Shown: positions 40,249-50,407 of the stretch, in pieces
Numbering within the stretch: position 1 is the stretch's first letter
Layout of the letters: the number at the start of each line of letters is the position of its first letter
Assembly: GCF_017355885.1 (NCBI RefSeq)
Contig: NZ_JAFEUU010000020.1
Location: 1-57,181, forward strand
DNA: 57,181 nucleotides
Source of the DNA: Sabulicella rubraurantiaca
GTDB lineage: Bacteria > Pseudomonadota > Alphaproteobacteria > Acetobacterales > Acetobacteraceae
Direction: 5' to 3'
The notes under the pieces: model-generated
Database searches by the model: none
Told to the model about the DNA's origin: nothing
Seen by the model: only the letters and a program-made list of their open reading frames with translations
Translations under genes and position numbers: made by a program

Positions 40249-40751
40249 TGCAGCGCAGCGCCACCATCGCCGTCCTCGTGGAGAACGAGGCCGGTGTTCT
40301 CGCCCGCGTCATCGGCCTGTTCTCCGGCCGCGGCTACAACATCGACAGCCTGACCGTCGCTCCGGTGGACGAGGCGGGGAAGCTGTCGCGCATCACCATT
40401 GTCACCTCGGGCACCGAGATGGTGATCGAGCAGATCAAGGCCCAGCTTGACCGGCTGGTGCCGGTGCACCGGGTCAGCGACCTGACGCTGGAAGGCCCTC
40501 ACCTGACGCGCGAGCTCGCCCTCATCAAGGTCATGGGCAAGGGCGAGCACCGGGTGGAGGCGCTGCGCCTCGCCGATGCCTTCCGGGCGCGGGTGGTGGA
40601 CGCCACCACGGAGAGCTTCGTCTTCGAGATGACGGGCAATGCCGAGAAGATCGACGCCTTCCTGGCGCTGATGCGGCCCTTGGGCCTCGCCGAGGTGTCG
40701 CGGACGGGGGCGGTGGCGATCGCGCGGGGCAGCTCCGCGCTCGCGGCCTGA
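40248..40751 (+). CDS. ilvN: Acetolactate synthase small (regulatory) subunit
   Basis: 167 residues. The N-terminal ACT domain reads [20 protein letters not shown] and [20 protein letters not shown]. The C-terminal domain holds [20 protein letters not shown]. It confers valine feedback control on the large subunit. Alphaproteobacterial small subunits are sometimes named ilvH. Confidence 0.96.
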
Positions 40752-40806
40752 AACCTTGGGCGGCATGGCGCACTTCGCGGCTTGCACCCCATCGGAACCG
40801 CCCGCC

Positions 40807-42890
<2,084 letters not shown>

Positions 42891-42902
42891 TCCGGCGCAA
42901 GG

Positions 42903-42935
42903 AGGCCCGGCGGGACCACCCGCCGGGCCTTTTTT
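42903..42935 (+). terminator. Rho-independent terminator after ilvC
   Basis: AGGCCCGGCGGG (42903-42914), loop ACCA, CCCGCCGGGCCT (42919-42930) and then a run of T to 42935. A 12-pair perfect stem and T-tract make it a textbook terminator, ending the ilv run; it could also serve the convergent lipoprotein gene. Confidence 0.95.
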
Positions 42936-42939
42936 CGTT

Positions 42940-43368
42940 TCAGCGGACCGCGACCTGCACCATCTCCGGATCCGCCCCGCGCGCCATGCCCGCATTGACG
43001 ATGCGGATGCGATTTGCCGCGATGCCGCGCTCGATCATCGCCTGGCGGATCGCCTGGGCCCGGGAGCGGGCGACCTGCGTCCCATCCCGGTTCGCATAAG
43101 TCGTGATTGTCACGCGCGCGCGGGGATTGTCGTTCAGCCGATCCACCGCCGGGCCCAGATTGACCATTGCCTCATCGGGCAGGGTGCCCGACCGCGGATC
43201 GAAGCGCAGATGCGTCACCCGGCCATCGCCCGTGGGTGCGGCGGGCGGCGGGGGTGCGGCAGCAACCGGCGGCGCATACGTCACAGGACGCGCGGGCGGC
43301 GCCGGGTTGGCACAGGCGGCGAGCAGCGCCGTGACGGCGAGAGCGGCGAAAAGCGGCTTCTGGATCAT
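42940..43368 (-). CDS. OmpA-like-domain lipoprotein (first of a tandem pair)
   Basis: 142 residues. The signal peptide IQKPLFAALAVTALLAACA ends in a lipobox (LAAC, Cys about 19). A Pro/Ala-rich linker and an OmpA-like C-terminal domain follow: LPDEAMVNLGPAVDRLNDNP, VTITTYANRDGT, ARSRAQAIRQAMIERGIAAN. The usual C-terminal NRRVE end is missing (it ends PEMVQVAVR), so peptidoglycan binding may be altered. Its Shine-Dalgarno GGAGG lies inside a hairpin arm (see 43373-43417). A second OmpA-like lipoprotein is encoded upstream on the same strand. Confidence 0.8.
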   Translation of the reverse strand: MIQKPLFAALAVTALLAACANPAPPARPVTYAPPVAAAPPPPAAPTGDGRVTHLRFDPRSGTLPDEAMVNLGPAVDRLNDNPRARVTITTYANRDGTQVARSRAQAIRQAMIERGIAANRIRIVNAGMARGADPEMVQVAVR

Positions 43369-43372
43369 TGGC

Positions 43373-43417
43373 GGCCTCCGGTTGGGTCAGGGTTGCCCCA
43401 ACTCCAACACGGAGGCC
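43373..43417 (-). promoter_or_regulatory. Hairpin that pairs the Shine-Dalgarno of the downstream lipoprotein gene
   Basis: On the minus strand GGCCTCCG, bulge TGTTGGA, GTTGGG, a 10-base loop, CCCAAC and CGGAGGCC are followed by GCCA and the ATG at 43368. The outer 8-pair stem buries GGAGG against CCTCC and the inner 6-pair stem extends it. This is the layout of a translation-controlling element or RNA thermometer. Function is inferred. Confidence 0.6.
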
Positions 43418-43439
43418 AGGGGCAAGGTTGTACTCGCCC

Positions 43440-43913
43440 TCAGTTCCTCGCGCCGTCGAGGCGCACCTCGACACGGCGGCTTTGCAGGTCCTCCATGCCA
43501 GGCGTCGGGCCGCGGCTCACACGGCGCAGGCGGCTGGCCGGCAGGCCCTGCTCCACCAAGAAGTCATAGACCACACGGGCGCGGAGGCGGGACAGCAGCA
43601 CGTTGGCCTCTCCCGTGCCCCGCGGCGAGGCGTATCCGGCGATGAGAAGCCGCCCCGAAGGATGCGCCTTGGCCCGCGCCGCCAACTCCCGGAGCGCCTC
43701 CTCCGCCTGATCGTCGATGTCGGCCGACCAGGGCTGGAAGAAGATCGGCAGTGCCGCAGGGCGCGCGGGGACAGGGGTAACCGCAGCGGGCGCCGGTGCG
43801 GCCGGTGCCGCGGCGACCGCGTCCGGGACAGGTGGTGCGGCGACCGGCGCCTCGCCCCCCGGGGCGCAGGCGGCGAGGCCGGTCACAGCGAGCAGGGCGA
43901 GTGCAAGGCGCAT
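43440..43913 (-). CDS. OmpA-family peptidoglycan-binding lipoprotein (second of the pair)
   Basis: 157 residues. The lipoprotein signal RLALALLAVTGLAACA has lipobox LAAC (Cys about 16). A long Ala/Pro/Val linker and a canonical OmpA C-terminal domain follow: FFQPWSADIDDQAEEALREL, GRLLIAGYASPRGTGEANVL, LSRLRARVVYDFLVEQGLPA and SRRVEVRLDG. It would tether outer membrane and peptidoglycan. It precedes the shorter paralogue by 71 bases on the same strand. Confidence 0.85.
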   Translation of the reverse strand: MRLALALLAVTGLAACAPGGEAPVAAPPVPDAVAAAPAAPAPAAVTPVPARPAALPIFFQPWSADIDDQAEEALRELAARAKAHPSGRLLIAGYASPRGTGEANVLLSRLRARVVYDFLVEQGLPASRLRRVSRGPTPGMEDLQSRRVEVRLDGARN

Positions 43914-44006
43914 GATGGATTCTTTTCCGATGTGTCACGGATTTTGCGTCGCTTCCGCCGCCTTGTCACGCTTGACCCCGGCGCGCGCGGCCGGAACTCT
44001 CCCACC

Positions 44007-44924
44007 ATGACCCGCATCGGCGACGACAACAGCTTCTTCCCTCGCGACTTCGCGGGTTATGGGCCGAACCCTCCCGATCCGCGCTGGCCGAACGGCGCGC
44101 GGGTCGCCCTGTCCTTCGTGCTCAACTACGAGGAAGGGGGCGAGAACACCGTCCTGAACGGGGATGCGGGCAGCGAGATCTACCTGCACGAGGTTCCGGG
44201 CGGGCAGCCGCTCCTGGGCGCGCGGAACCGGACGGTGGAAAGCCAGTTCGACTACGGCGCCCGCGCCGGGGTGTGGCGCGTGTTGCGCCTCTTCGCGCAG
44301 CGGAGCATGCGCTTCACCGTCTATGGCGTCGGACGCGCCCTGGAACTCAATCCTGCCGCAGCCCGTGCCTTCGCCGAGGCGGGGCACGAGGTGGCGAGCC
44401 ATGGCTGGCGCTGGATCGACTATCACAACATGCCCGAGGCGATGGAGCGCGAGGAGATCACCCGTTGCGTCGAAATGATCGAGCGTCTTTGCGGCAAGCG
44501 GCCAGTGGGTTGGTACACGGGACGAATCAGCCCCAACACGCGCCGCCTCGTCGCCGCGCATGGCGGCTTCCTCTACCAGTCCGACGCTTATGACGATGAC
44601 CTGCCGCACTACGTGGATGTCGCGGGCAATCCCGAGCTCATCATTCCCTACACGCTCGACAACAACGACATGAAGTTCGCCGTGCCGCCCGGCTTCGGTG
44701 ACCCGGACGGATTCGAGCGCCACCTGCGCGACGCCCTGGAGCAGTTGCGCGAAGAAGGCGGACGCATGATGAGCGTCGGACTGCATTGCCGCATCGTCGG
44801 CCGCCCTGGCCGCGCCCGTGCCCTGTCGCGCTTCCTGGACCACGTGCGGTCCTGCCCCGATGTCTGGGTGGCGACGCGCGAGGAGATCGCGCGCCATTGG
44901 TGGGCGACGCATCCCCCGCGCTAA
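44007..44924 (+). CDS. puuE: Allantoinase PuuE-type polysaccharide deacetylase-fold protein
   Basis: 305 residues. It begins NSFFPRDFAGYGPNPPDPRW and has LSFVLNYEEGGENTVLNGD, the diagnostic start of cofactor-free PuuE allantoinases in the NodB-fold family. HEVASHGWRWIDYHNMPEAM and [20 protein letters not shown] follow. Its proposed reaction is allantoin to allantoate in purine breakdown. No other purine-degradation gene is in the window, so the true substrate is inferred. It is divergent from the OmpA-like pair. Confidence 0.85.
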   Translation: MTRIGDDNSFFPRDFAGYGPNPPDPRWPNGARVALSFVLNYEEGGENTVLNGDAGSEIYLHEVPGGQPLLGARNRTVESQFDYGARAGVWRVLRLFAQRSMRFTVYGVGRALELNPAAARAFAEAGHEVASHGWRWIDYHNMPEAMEREEITRCVEMIERLCGKRPVGWYTGRISPNTRRLVAAHGGFLYQSDAYDDDLPHYVDVAGNPELIIPYTLDNNDMKFAVPPGFGDPDGFERHLRDALEQLREEGGRMMSVGLHCRIVGRPGRARALSRFLDHVRSCPDVWVATREEIARHWWATHPPR

Positions 44925-44985
44925 GGCCTTTCCTTTCATTGCAAAGCCGTTCCATCATTCCCTCCTCCAAGGGAGAGCAGAACTG

Positions 44986-45441
44986 ATGGTGAAGTGGGGA
45001 ATCGGCCTCGTGATGCTGGGCCTGGCCGCCGGGGCGGCGATGGCGCAGACGCCAGCGCAGATCGTGCAGGAACGGCGCGAGGGGCTGCGCCGCGCGGGCG
45101 CGGCGATGGAGGCGATCCAGCAGAACGTGCAGGGGCGGGGCGATCCTCAGGCCATCGTGCCGCGCGTCGCGGAGGTGCAGGAATTCTTCTCGAAGGATTT
45201 CTCGTCGCGGTTCCACGCCGGCACCCAACAGGGTGCGCCGGGGCTGGAGACTCGCGCCTTGCCGGCGATCTGGTCGGATTTCGCCAGCTTCCAGCGGGCG
45301 GAGCAGGTGGCGATTGCGGCGCTGGCCGCGCTCCGGGATGCCGCGGCCTCGGGCGACCGGGCGGCCACGGCCACAGCCTTCCAGGCGGCGGGTCAGGCTT
45401 GCGGCAATTGCCACCGGCCCTTCCGCGCCCCGGCGCGCTGA
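44986..45441 (+). CDS. Cytochrome c' (c-type heme protein)
   Basis: 151 residues. Signal peptide VKWGIGLVMLGLAAGAAMA is cleaved before QT. The mature part, starting PAQIVQERREGLRRAGAAME, is a helical bundle with a C-terminal heme-binding CGNCH. This is the cytochrome c' pattern; such proteins bind NO or act in electron transfer. GGGAGAGCAGAACTG precedes ATG 44986. It converges on a cytochrome b gene four bases away. Confidence 0.88.
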   Translation: MVKWGIGLVMLGLAAGAAMAQTPAQIVQERREGLRRAGAAMEAIQQNVQGRGDPQAIVPRVAEVQEFFSKDFSSRFHAGTQQGAPGLETRALPAIWSDFASFQRAEQVAIAALAALRDAAASGDRAATATAFQAAGQACGNCHRPFRAPAR

Positions 45442-45445
45442 GCGG

Positions 45446-46105
45446 TCAGCCCAGGTAGGACGCTGCCGTCACCAGCGCCGCGCTGAGAGCCAGCAGCGCG
45501 GCGCCGAGGACGGGGTGCGCGATGCGCGGACCCCGCACCTCCTTCGGCAGCGTCTTGGTTCCGGTGATCATCGCGCGGATCAGGTCCTGGCCCTTCAGCA
45601 CGCGATACGCCAGCACCGCCAGGACGTGCAGCGCGATCAGCCCGACGATCCACCAGTAGATCGAGTGGTGCCAGGAGGTGAGCCAATCGCTCGTCTCCTT
45701 GCTCACCAGGAAGCGGAGCGGCCCGGCCTGGAAGCTGTCATCGTTGCTGAACAGTCCGAGCGACGCCTGCGCGCCGAGCAGCAACAGGAACGCCACCACC
45801 ACCCAGCCGCCAGCGGCATTGTGCGTCACGTAGAGATCCGCCTCGCGCCGGTGCAGCTGCGACAGGTGGCGCAGCCCCTCCAGCGGGGGCTTGAGGAAGG
45901 AACGGAACTGCGCGCTCTCGCTGCCGAAGAGGCCCCAGAGCAGGCGGAATACCACGAGCGTCAGCACCGCGTAGCCGATCATCGTGTGCAGGCGGAACCA
46001 GTGCTGGGTGATCGTCACCCAGGCCAGCGGCACCAGCAGGGCCAGCCCCCAGTGAACCAGGCGGACCCAGGGATCCCAGATCCGCACGCGCCGTTCTGCT
46101 TCCAT
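45446..46105 (-). CDS. Cytochrome b561-type membrane protein
   Basis: 219 residues with about four to five transmembrane helices and heme-ligand histidines in VRLVHWGLALLVPLAW, HTMIGYAVLTLVVFRLLWG and SWHHSIYWWIVGLIALHVLA. Proteins of this kind take electrons from the quinone pool or a hydrogenase-type partner and often pair with soluble c-type cytochromes. The convergent cytochrome c' gene next to it is a likely partner. Confidence 0.87.
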   Translation of the reverse strand: MEAERRVRIWDPWVRLVHWGLALLVPLAWVTITQHWFRLHTMIGYAVLTLVVFRLLWGLFGSESAQFRSFLKPPLEGLRHLSQLHRREADLYVTHNAAGGWVVVAFLLLLGAQASLGLFSNDDSFQAGPLRFLVSKETSDWLTSWHHSIYWWIVGLIALHVLAVLAYRVLKGQDLIRAMITGTKTLPKEVRGPRIAHPVLGAALLALSAALVTAASYLG

Positions 46106-46132
46106 GCCTGCACCCTCGGTGACGCGTCGATG

Positions 46133-47113
46133 CTAGCGTGCCAGTTCGGGGTTCACCATCATCGCAGGGTCGGGGCGTCCATCCAGCACGTCCAGGATGT
46201 TCTGCGCCGCGATCCGCGCCATGCGCGCCAGCCCTTCCTCCGTCGAGGCGGCGAGGTGAGGGGAAAGGATCACGTCGGGCCGCTTCAGCAGCGGGTTGTC
46301 GGGCAAGCAGGGCTCCACCTCCAGCACGTCGGCCCCGAATCCGTGCAGCCGCCCGGCCTCCAGCGCCGCCAGCAATGCGTTTTCATCCACCACCGGACCT
46401 CGTGCCGTGTTCACGAGCATCGCGCCAGGCTTGAGCGCGGCGAAGGCCCCCGCATTCATCAGGTGGCGCGTCGCGGGGGTCAGCGGGCAGTGTAGCGTCA
46501 CCACATCGGCTTCCGCGAGGGCGGCGTGGAGATCGCGCGCCGGAATCATGCCATCCGCCGCCAGCCGCGCAGGGGTGTAGCCGGGGTCCAGCACCATCAC
46601 CTTCATGCCGAAGGCCTGGCAATAGCGCGCGACCCGCGTGCCGATGCGCCCATATCCCACCACCAGCACGGTGCGGCCGTGCAGGTCAGCCATAGCTAGC
46701 GGCCCGCCCTTGCCGAGCGATTCCGGCCACCACCCGCCCGACTTCACCCGCGTGTCGAACTGCACCACGCGCTTCGCCAGGGCGAGCATGAGCATCAAGG
46801 CGTGCTCGGCCACGGACAGGTCGTTGGAGCCATTGGCCACCATGACCGCCACGCCCCGCGCGGTGCAGGCGGGAATATCCACCGTGTCGAAGCCGACGCC
46901 GTAGCGTGAGACGCAGCGCAGTGCGGGCGCTGCCTCCAGCGTCGCGGTGTCCACGCGCTCCAGCCAGCACAGCACGGCCTCCGCCTCGCGCAGCGCCGCG
47001 TGGAATTGCGGCACGGGCGGGTCGTGCAGCGTGGTGAGGGCGATGTCGGCCCGCGCTTCCAGCAGGGCGCGGCCGGCGGGATGAAGATCGCGGCAGAGCA
47101 GGACCTGGCGCAT
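46133..47113 (-). CDS. D-2-hydroxyacid dehydrogenase (NAD-dependent)
   Basis: 326 residues. The Rossmann motif is VLVVGYGRIGTRVARYCQAF. Catalytic residues are Arg in NTARGPVVDENALLAALEAG, Glu in DVLEVEPCLPDNPL and His in LSPHLAASTEEGLARM. It belongs to the phosphoglycerate/hydroxypyruvate reductase group; the precise substrate is not determined. Its start lies two bases after the stop of the tctC-like gene on the same strand, so the two are probably one unit, handling an imported hydroxy- or oxo-acid. Confidence 0.9.
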   Translation of the reverse strand: MRQVLLCRDLHPAGRALLEARADIALTTLHDPPVPQFHAALREAEAVLCWLERVDTATLEAAPALRCVSRYGVGFDTVDIPACTARGVAVMVANGSNDLSVAEHALMLMLALAKRVVQFDTRVKSGGWWPESLGKGGPLAMADLHGRTVLVVGYGRIGTRVARYCQAFGMKVMVLDPGYTPARLAADGMIPARDLHAALAEADVVTLHCPLTPATRHLMNAGAFAALKPGAMLVNTARGPVVDENALLAALEAGRLHGFGADVLEVEPCLPDNPLLKRPDVILSPHLAASTEEGLARMARIAAQNILDVLDGRPDPAMMVNPELAR

Positions 47114-47115
47114 GG

Positions 47116-48084
47116 TCACTCGGTGATCCGCTCGATGTTGTTGCGCTCCACCACCTCGCGCCAGCGCGCGACTTCGCTGCGGACATGCTGGGCGAAGCGC
47201 TCGGGCGGTCCGCCTTCCGGCCTTGTGCCGAGGCTGCGGAGGCGTTCCTGCACCGTCGGATCGTTGTTGGCCTCGTTGAATAGGGCGTTGAGCCGCGCCA
47301 CCACCTCGGGCGGTGTGCCGCGCGGCGCCATGTAGCCGAACCAGGGCTCGATCACCGCATCGGACAGACCCGATTCCTCGAGGGTCGGGACGTCTGGCAG
47401 GGCGGGGTCGCGGGTGCGTCCGCTGACGGCGAGGGCACGCAACTGCCCGCCGCGGATCGCCCCAATCAGGGTCGGGGTGTTCTCGAAGAAGAAATGCGTA
47501 TTGCCGGCGATCACCGCCTGCATCCCCGGCGCACCGCCGCGGAACGGCACATGCGTCATGCGGAGGCCGAGGCGCCCGTTCAGGAACTCGCCGAGCAGGT
47601 GGTTGGAGGCGCCGAAGCCGGAGGAGGAGAAGTTGACGCGGGTGTTCTCGCGCCGCGCCCACTCCGCGAATTGTTGGAAGTTCTGCGCCGGGTGGTCGGG
47701 CCGCACGGCCAGCGCGTTCATGACCGAGCCGGACCAGAAGACGGGAACGAGGTCGCGCTCGATGTCATAGGGCATGCGCGCGTATATGGCGGCGTTGATC
47801 GCGCAATTGCCGATGGTGCAGGCGCCGAGCGTGTAGCCGTCGGGCGTGGATTTCGCCACGGCATCCATGCCGATATTTCCATTCGCACCCGAGCGGTTCT
47901 CCACCACCCAGCGATGCGGCAGGTCGCGGGAGGCGCGCTCGGCGAAGACGCGGGCGATCAGGTCGGTTGCGCCACCGGGCGGGAAGGGGACGATGATCCG
48001 CACCGGGCGGTCGGGCTGCCAGTTCTGGGCAGCGGCTGGAAGTGCGAGCATCAGCGCGCAGAGCGCGAGCGCGAAGCGGCGCAT
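47116..48084 (-). CDS. Tripartite tricarboxylate transporter binding protein (TctC/Bug family), orphan
   Basis: 322 residues. Signal peptide RRFALALCALMLALPAAA, then the Bug signature WQPDRPVRIIVPFPPGGATD, VENRSGANGNIGMDAVAKST and SGRTRDPALPDVPTLEESG. It binds small carboxylates in the periplasm. No TctA or TctB gene adjoins it; the co-directional neighbour is a 2-hydroxyacid dehydrogenase. ACGGAGGAAACC precedes ATG 48084. Confidence 0.9.
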   Translation of the reverse strand: MRRFALALCALMLALPAAAQNWQPDRPVRIIVPFPPGGATDLIARVFAERASRDLPHRWVVENRSGANGNIGMDAVAKSTPDGYTLGACTIGNCAINAAIYARMPYDIERDLVPVFWSGSVMNALAVRPDHPAQNFQQFAEWARRENTRVNFSSSGFGASNHLLGEFLNGRLGLRMTHVPFRGGAPGMQAVIAGNTHFFFENTPTLIGAIRGGQLRALAVSGRTRDPALPDVPTLEESGLSDAVIEPWFGYMAPRGTPPEVVARLNALFNEANNDPTVQERLRSLGTRPEGGPPERFAQHVRSEVARWREVVERNNIERITE

Positions 48085-48210
48085 GGTTTCCTCCGTTGTC
48101 GTTGGGGAAAGCTTGCCGGGCGATCGCCGCCCCTGTCCATCGCTGGGGCCGATCACGCTCTTCGGCCGAGATGCCTGGGCGGTGCTTGGACACGATGGCA
48201 TGGTGCGGCC

Positions 48211-48588
48211 ATGTCACGTTTGCTCTTGCTGGCGGCCGCCGCCGCATCCCTCGTCACCGCCACGCCGGCTTTGGCCCAGCGGCTGGAGAACTGCCCGCAA
48301 GGCGTTTCCGCCGGGCCGGTGGTGCGCCAGATGGACCCGCAGGATTTCTCCCGGCAGGTGTATTTCGTCCCCTTCGCCAATACGAGCGGGCGAGGCGTTT
48401 ATTACCGGCTCCGGCTGGCGGGGAGCGTGACGGGTTTCCAGCCGGATAACGGCCTGCTGAACAACCGCGTCCACATGCTTCAGCACGGGCAATCCAGCAG
48501 CTTTCGGGCAGGCACGGCCGAGCGCCGCCCTTACCCGGCGGCCGAGGCGGTGGGTGGAGCGGTGGTGATTGCCTGCCTGCCCGGCTAG
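48211..48588 (+). CDS. Small secreted protein of unknown function
   Basis: 125 residues. A clear signal peptide (SRLLLLAAAAASLVTATPAL, cleavage after ALA) is followed by about 100 residues with three cysteines or fewer, including NCPQGV and a C-terminal VIACLPG. I do not recognise the family. The region FVPFANTSGRGVYYRLRL looks like beta-sandwich sequence. It is divergent from the tctC-like gene and ends 52 bases before the leuA leader. Confidence 0.65.
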   Translation: MSRLLLLAAAAASLVTATPALAQRLENCPQGVSAGPVVRQMDPQDFSRQVYFVPFANTSGRGVYYRLRLAGSVTGFQPDNGLLNNRVHMLQHGQSSSFRAGTAERRPYPAAEAVGGAVVIACLPG

Positions 48589-48605
48589 GCCCTTCGCAAG
48601 CGGGG

Positions 48606-48634
48606 TTGATTGCCCAGCGCCGGCCCGTTAGGCT
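48606..48634 (+). promoter_or_regulatory. Candidate promoter of the leuA leader
   Basis: TTGATT (48606-48611), a 17-base spacer and TAGGCT (48629-48634). Transcription would start about at 48641, which is the first base of the leader peptide ATG, so the leader may be translated from a leaderless 5' end. Confidence 0.5.
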
Positions 48635-48640
48635 GCCGGA

Positions 48641-48742
48641 ATGGCGATGCGGACCGCACATTCCGTGCTTCCCGCCGGGGCTTTCACCCGGTCGCTCGCG
48701 CTCGCCCTTCTTCCGCTTCGACTTCTCCGCCCCCGGGCGTGA
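48641..48742 (+). CDS. Leucine-rich leader peptide of leuA (attenuator)
   Basis: A 33-codon frame beginning ATGGCGATG and ending SLALALLPLRLLRPRA then TGA. Eight of its 33 codons are Leu, seven of them within 14 codons near the end. All eight are CTT or CTC (five CTT), whereas neighbouring genes use CTG almost exclusively. Ribosomes short of charged Leu-tRNA would stall there. Downstream bases offer alternative pairings: GCTTCG (48715-48720) with CGAAGC (48745-48750), CGCG with CGCG (48743-48754), and CCCCCGGG (48730-48737) with CCCGGGGG (48772-48779). leuA starts 72 bases after the stop. Leader-peptide control of leuA is known in proteobacteria; this instance is inferred. Confidence 0.75.
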   Translation: MAMRTAHSVLPAGAFTRSLALALLPLRLLRPRA

Positions 48743-48779
48743 CGCGAAGCCGCGTGCGGCGGCCCGCTCCACCCGGGGG
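48730..48779 (+). promoter_or_regulatory. Candidate attenuator stem of leuA
   Basis: CCCCCGGG at the end of the leader peptide pairs with CCCGGGGG 35 bases later (8 perfect pairs), enclosing CGCGAAGCCGCG. It competes with a stem formed from the Leu-codon region. No T-run follows, so it would act through Rho or by affecting leuA translation rather than as a classical terminator. Confidence 0.45.
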
Positions 48780-48814
48780 AGACACAAGCGGAAACCCCAA
48801 CGAGAGCTGAGCCC

Positions 48815-50407
48815 ATGCCCATCACCCATCCTTCCTTCGGCACCCTGGCCGACGACCGTATCATCATCTTCGACACCACGCTGCGTGACGGCGAGCAATC
48901 GCCCGGCTTCTCCATGAATCTGGAGGAGAAGATCCGCATGGCCGAGGCCCTGGCCGATCTGGGCGTGGACGTCATGGAGGCGGGCTTCCCCATCGCCTCG
49001 ATCGGCGACTTCGAGAGCGTCGAGGCCATCGCGAAGCGCTTCAGCAAGGACGGCCCGGTGGTCTGCGGCCTGGCCCGCACCGCCCCCGCCGACATCCAGC
49101 GCGCCGCCGAGGCCATCAAGCCCGCCGCCCGCAAGCGCATCCACACCTTCGTCTCCACCTCGCCCCTGCACATGCGGGTGAAGCTGCGCATGGAGCCAGA
49201 TGAGGTGCTGGCCCTGGTCACCGCCTCCGTGACCATGGCGCGCAACGCGACGGATGACGTGGAGTGGTCGGCCGAGGACGGCACCCGCACCGAGCACGAG
49301 TTCCTGTGCCGCTGCGTCGAGGCCGCGATCAAGGCCGGCGCGACCACCGTCAATATCCCCGACACGGTGGGCTACGCCGTGCCGGAGGACATGGCGCACA
49401 TCTTCACCATGCTGCGCGAGCGCGTGCCGGGCGCCGACAAGGTGATCTTCTCCACCCACAACCACAACGACCTCGGCCTGGCCGTCGCCAACACCCTGGC
49501 GGCGATCCGCGCCGGGGCGCGACAGGTGGAATGCACCATCAACGGCATCGGCGAGCGCGCGGGCAACGCGTCGCTGGAGGAGGCGGTGATGGCGCTGCGC
49601 ACGCGCCACGACGCCGTGCCGGTGCAGAACAACATCGTGACCACGAAGCTGCTCAAGGTGTCGAAGCTGCTGGCCGCCACCACGGGCTTCGACGTGCAGC
49701 CCAACAAGGCCATCGTCGGCCGCAACGCCTTCGCGCATGAATCCGGCATCCACCAGGATGGCGTGCTGAAGGACGCCTCCACCTACGAGATCATGACGCC
49801 CGAGAGCGTGGGCTGGACCACCAACTCGCTGATCCTGGGCAAGCATTCCGGCCGCGCCGCCTTCCGCGACCGGCTGAAGGCGCTGGGCTACGAGGTCGGC
49901 GACAACCAGCTGAACGACGCCTTCAAGCGCTTCAAGGACCTCGCCGACCGCAAGAAGGTCGTCTACGACGAGGACATCGCGGCCCTGGTAGACGAGGAGG
50001 TCCATCGCGGCTCGGAGCGCATCGTGCTGACGGGGCTGAACGTCTCCACCGGCATGGGCACCAAGCCGATGGCGACCATCACCCTGGAGGTGGATGGCGA
50101 GCGGCGCGACGGAATGGCGATCGGGGACGGGGCGGTGGACGCCACCTTCAACGCGCTGCGCCAGGCCTGGCCGCACGAGATCAACCTGAAGCTCTATGCC
50201 GTGCAGAGCATCACCGGCGGCACCGACGCCCAGGCGCGCGTCACCGTGCGCTTCGAGGAGAAGGGCAAGCTGGTGGATGGGCAGGGGGCCGATACCTGCA
50301 CCGTCGTCGCCTCGGCCCGCGCCTATGTGCATGCGCTGAACAAGCTGCTGGTGAAGCGCGAGCGGACGGAGCCGCCCTCGGTCCTGCCGCAGAAGGCCAG
50401 CGCCTAG
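48815..50407 (+). CDS. leuA: 2-isopropylmalate synthase
   Basis: 530 residues. The catalytic barrel has IIIFDTTLRDGEQSPGFSM, the metal site STHNHNDLGLAVANTLAAIR and INGIGERAGNASLEEAVMA. GRNAFAHESGIHQDGVLKD is in the linker, and the C-terminal regulatory domain (about 400-510) has the leucine-feedback fold. It condenses acetyl-CoA with 2-oxoisovalerate, the first step of leucine synthesis. It lies downstream of a Leu-rich leader peptide. Confidence 0.97.
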   Translation: MPITHPSFGTLADDRIIIFDTTLRDGEQSPGFSMNLEEKIRMAEALADLGVDVMEAGFPIASIGDFESVEAIAKRFSKDGPVVCGLARTAPADIQRAAEAIKPAARKRIHTFVSTSPLHMRVKLRMEPDEVLALVTASVTMARNATDDVEWSAEDGTRTEHEFLCRCVEAAIKAGATTVNIPDTVGYAVPEDMAHIFTMLRERVPGADKVIFSTHNHNDLGLAVANTLAAIRAGARQVECTINGIGERAGNASLEEAVMALRTRHDAVPVQNNIVTTKLLKVSKLLAATTGFDVQPNKAIVGRNAFAHESGIHQDGVLKDASTYEIMTPESVGWTTNSLILGKHSGRAAFRDRLKALGYEVGDNQLNDAFKRFKDLADRKKVVYDEDIAALVDEEVHRGSERIVLTGLNVSTGMGTKPMATITLEVDGERRDGMAIGDGAVDATFNALRQAWPHEINLKLYAVQSITGGTDAQARVTVRFEEKGKLVDGQGADTCTVVASARAYVHALNKLLVKRERTEPPSVLPQKASA

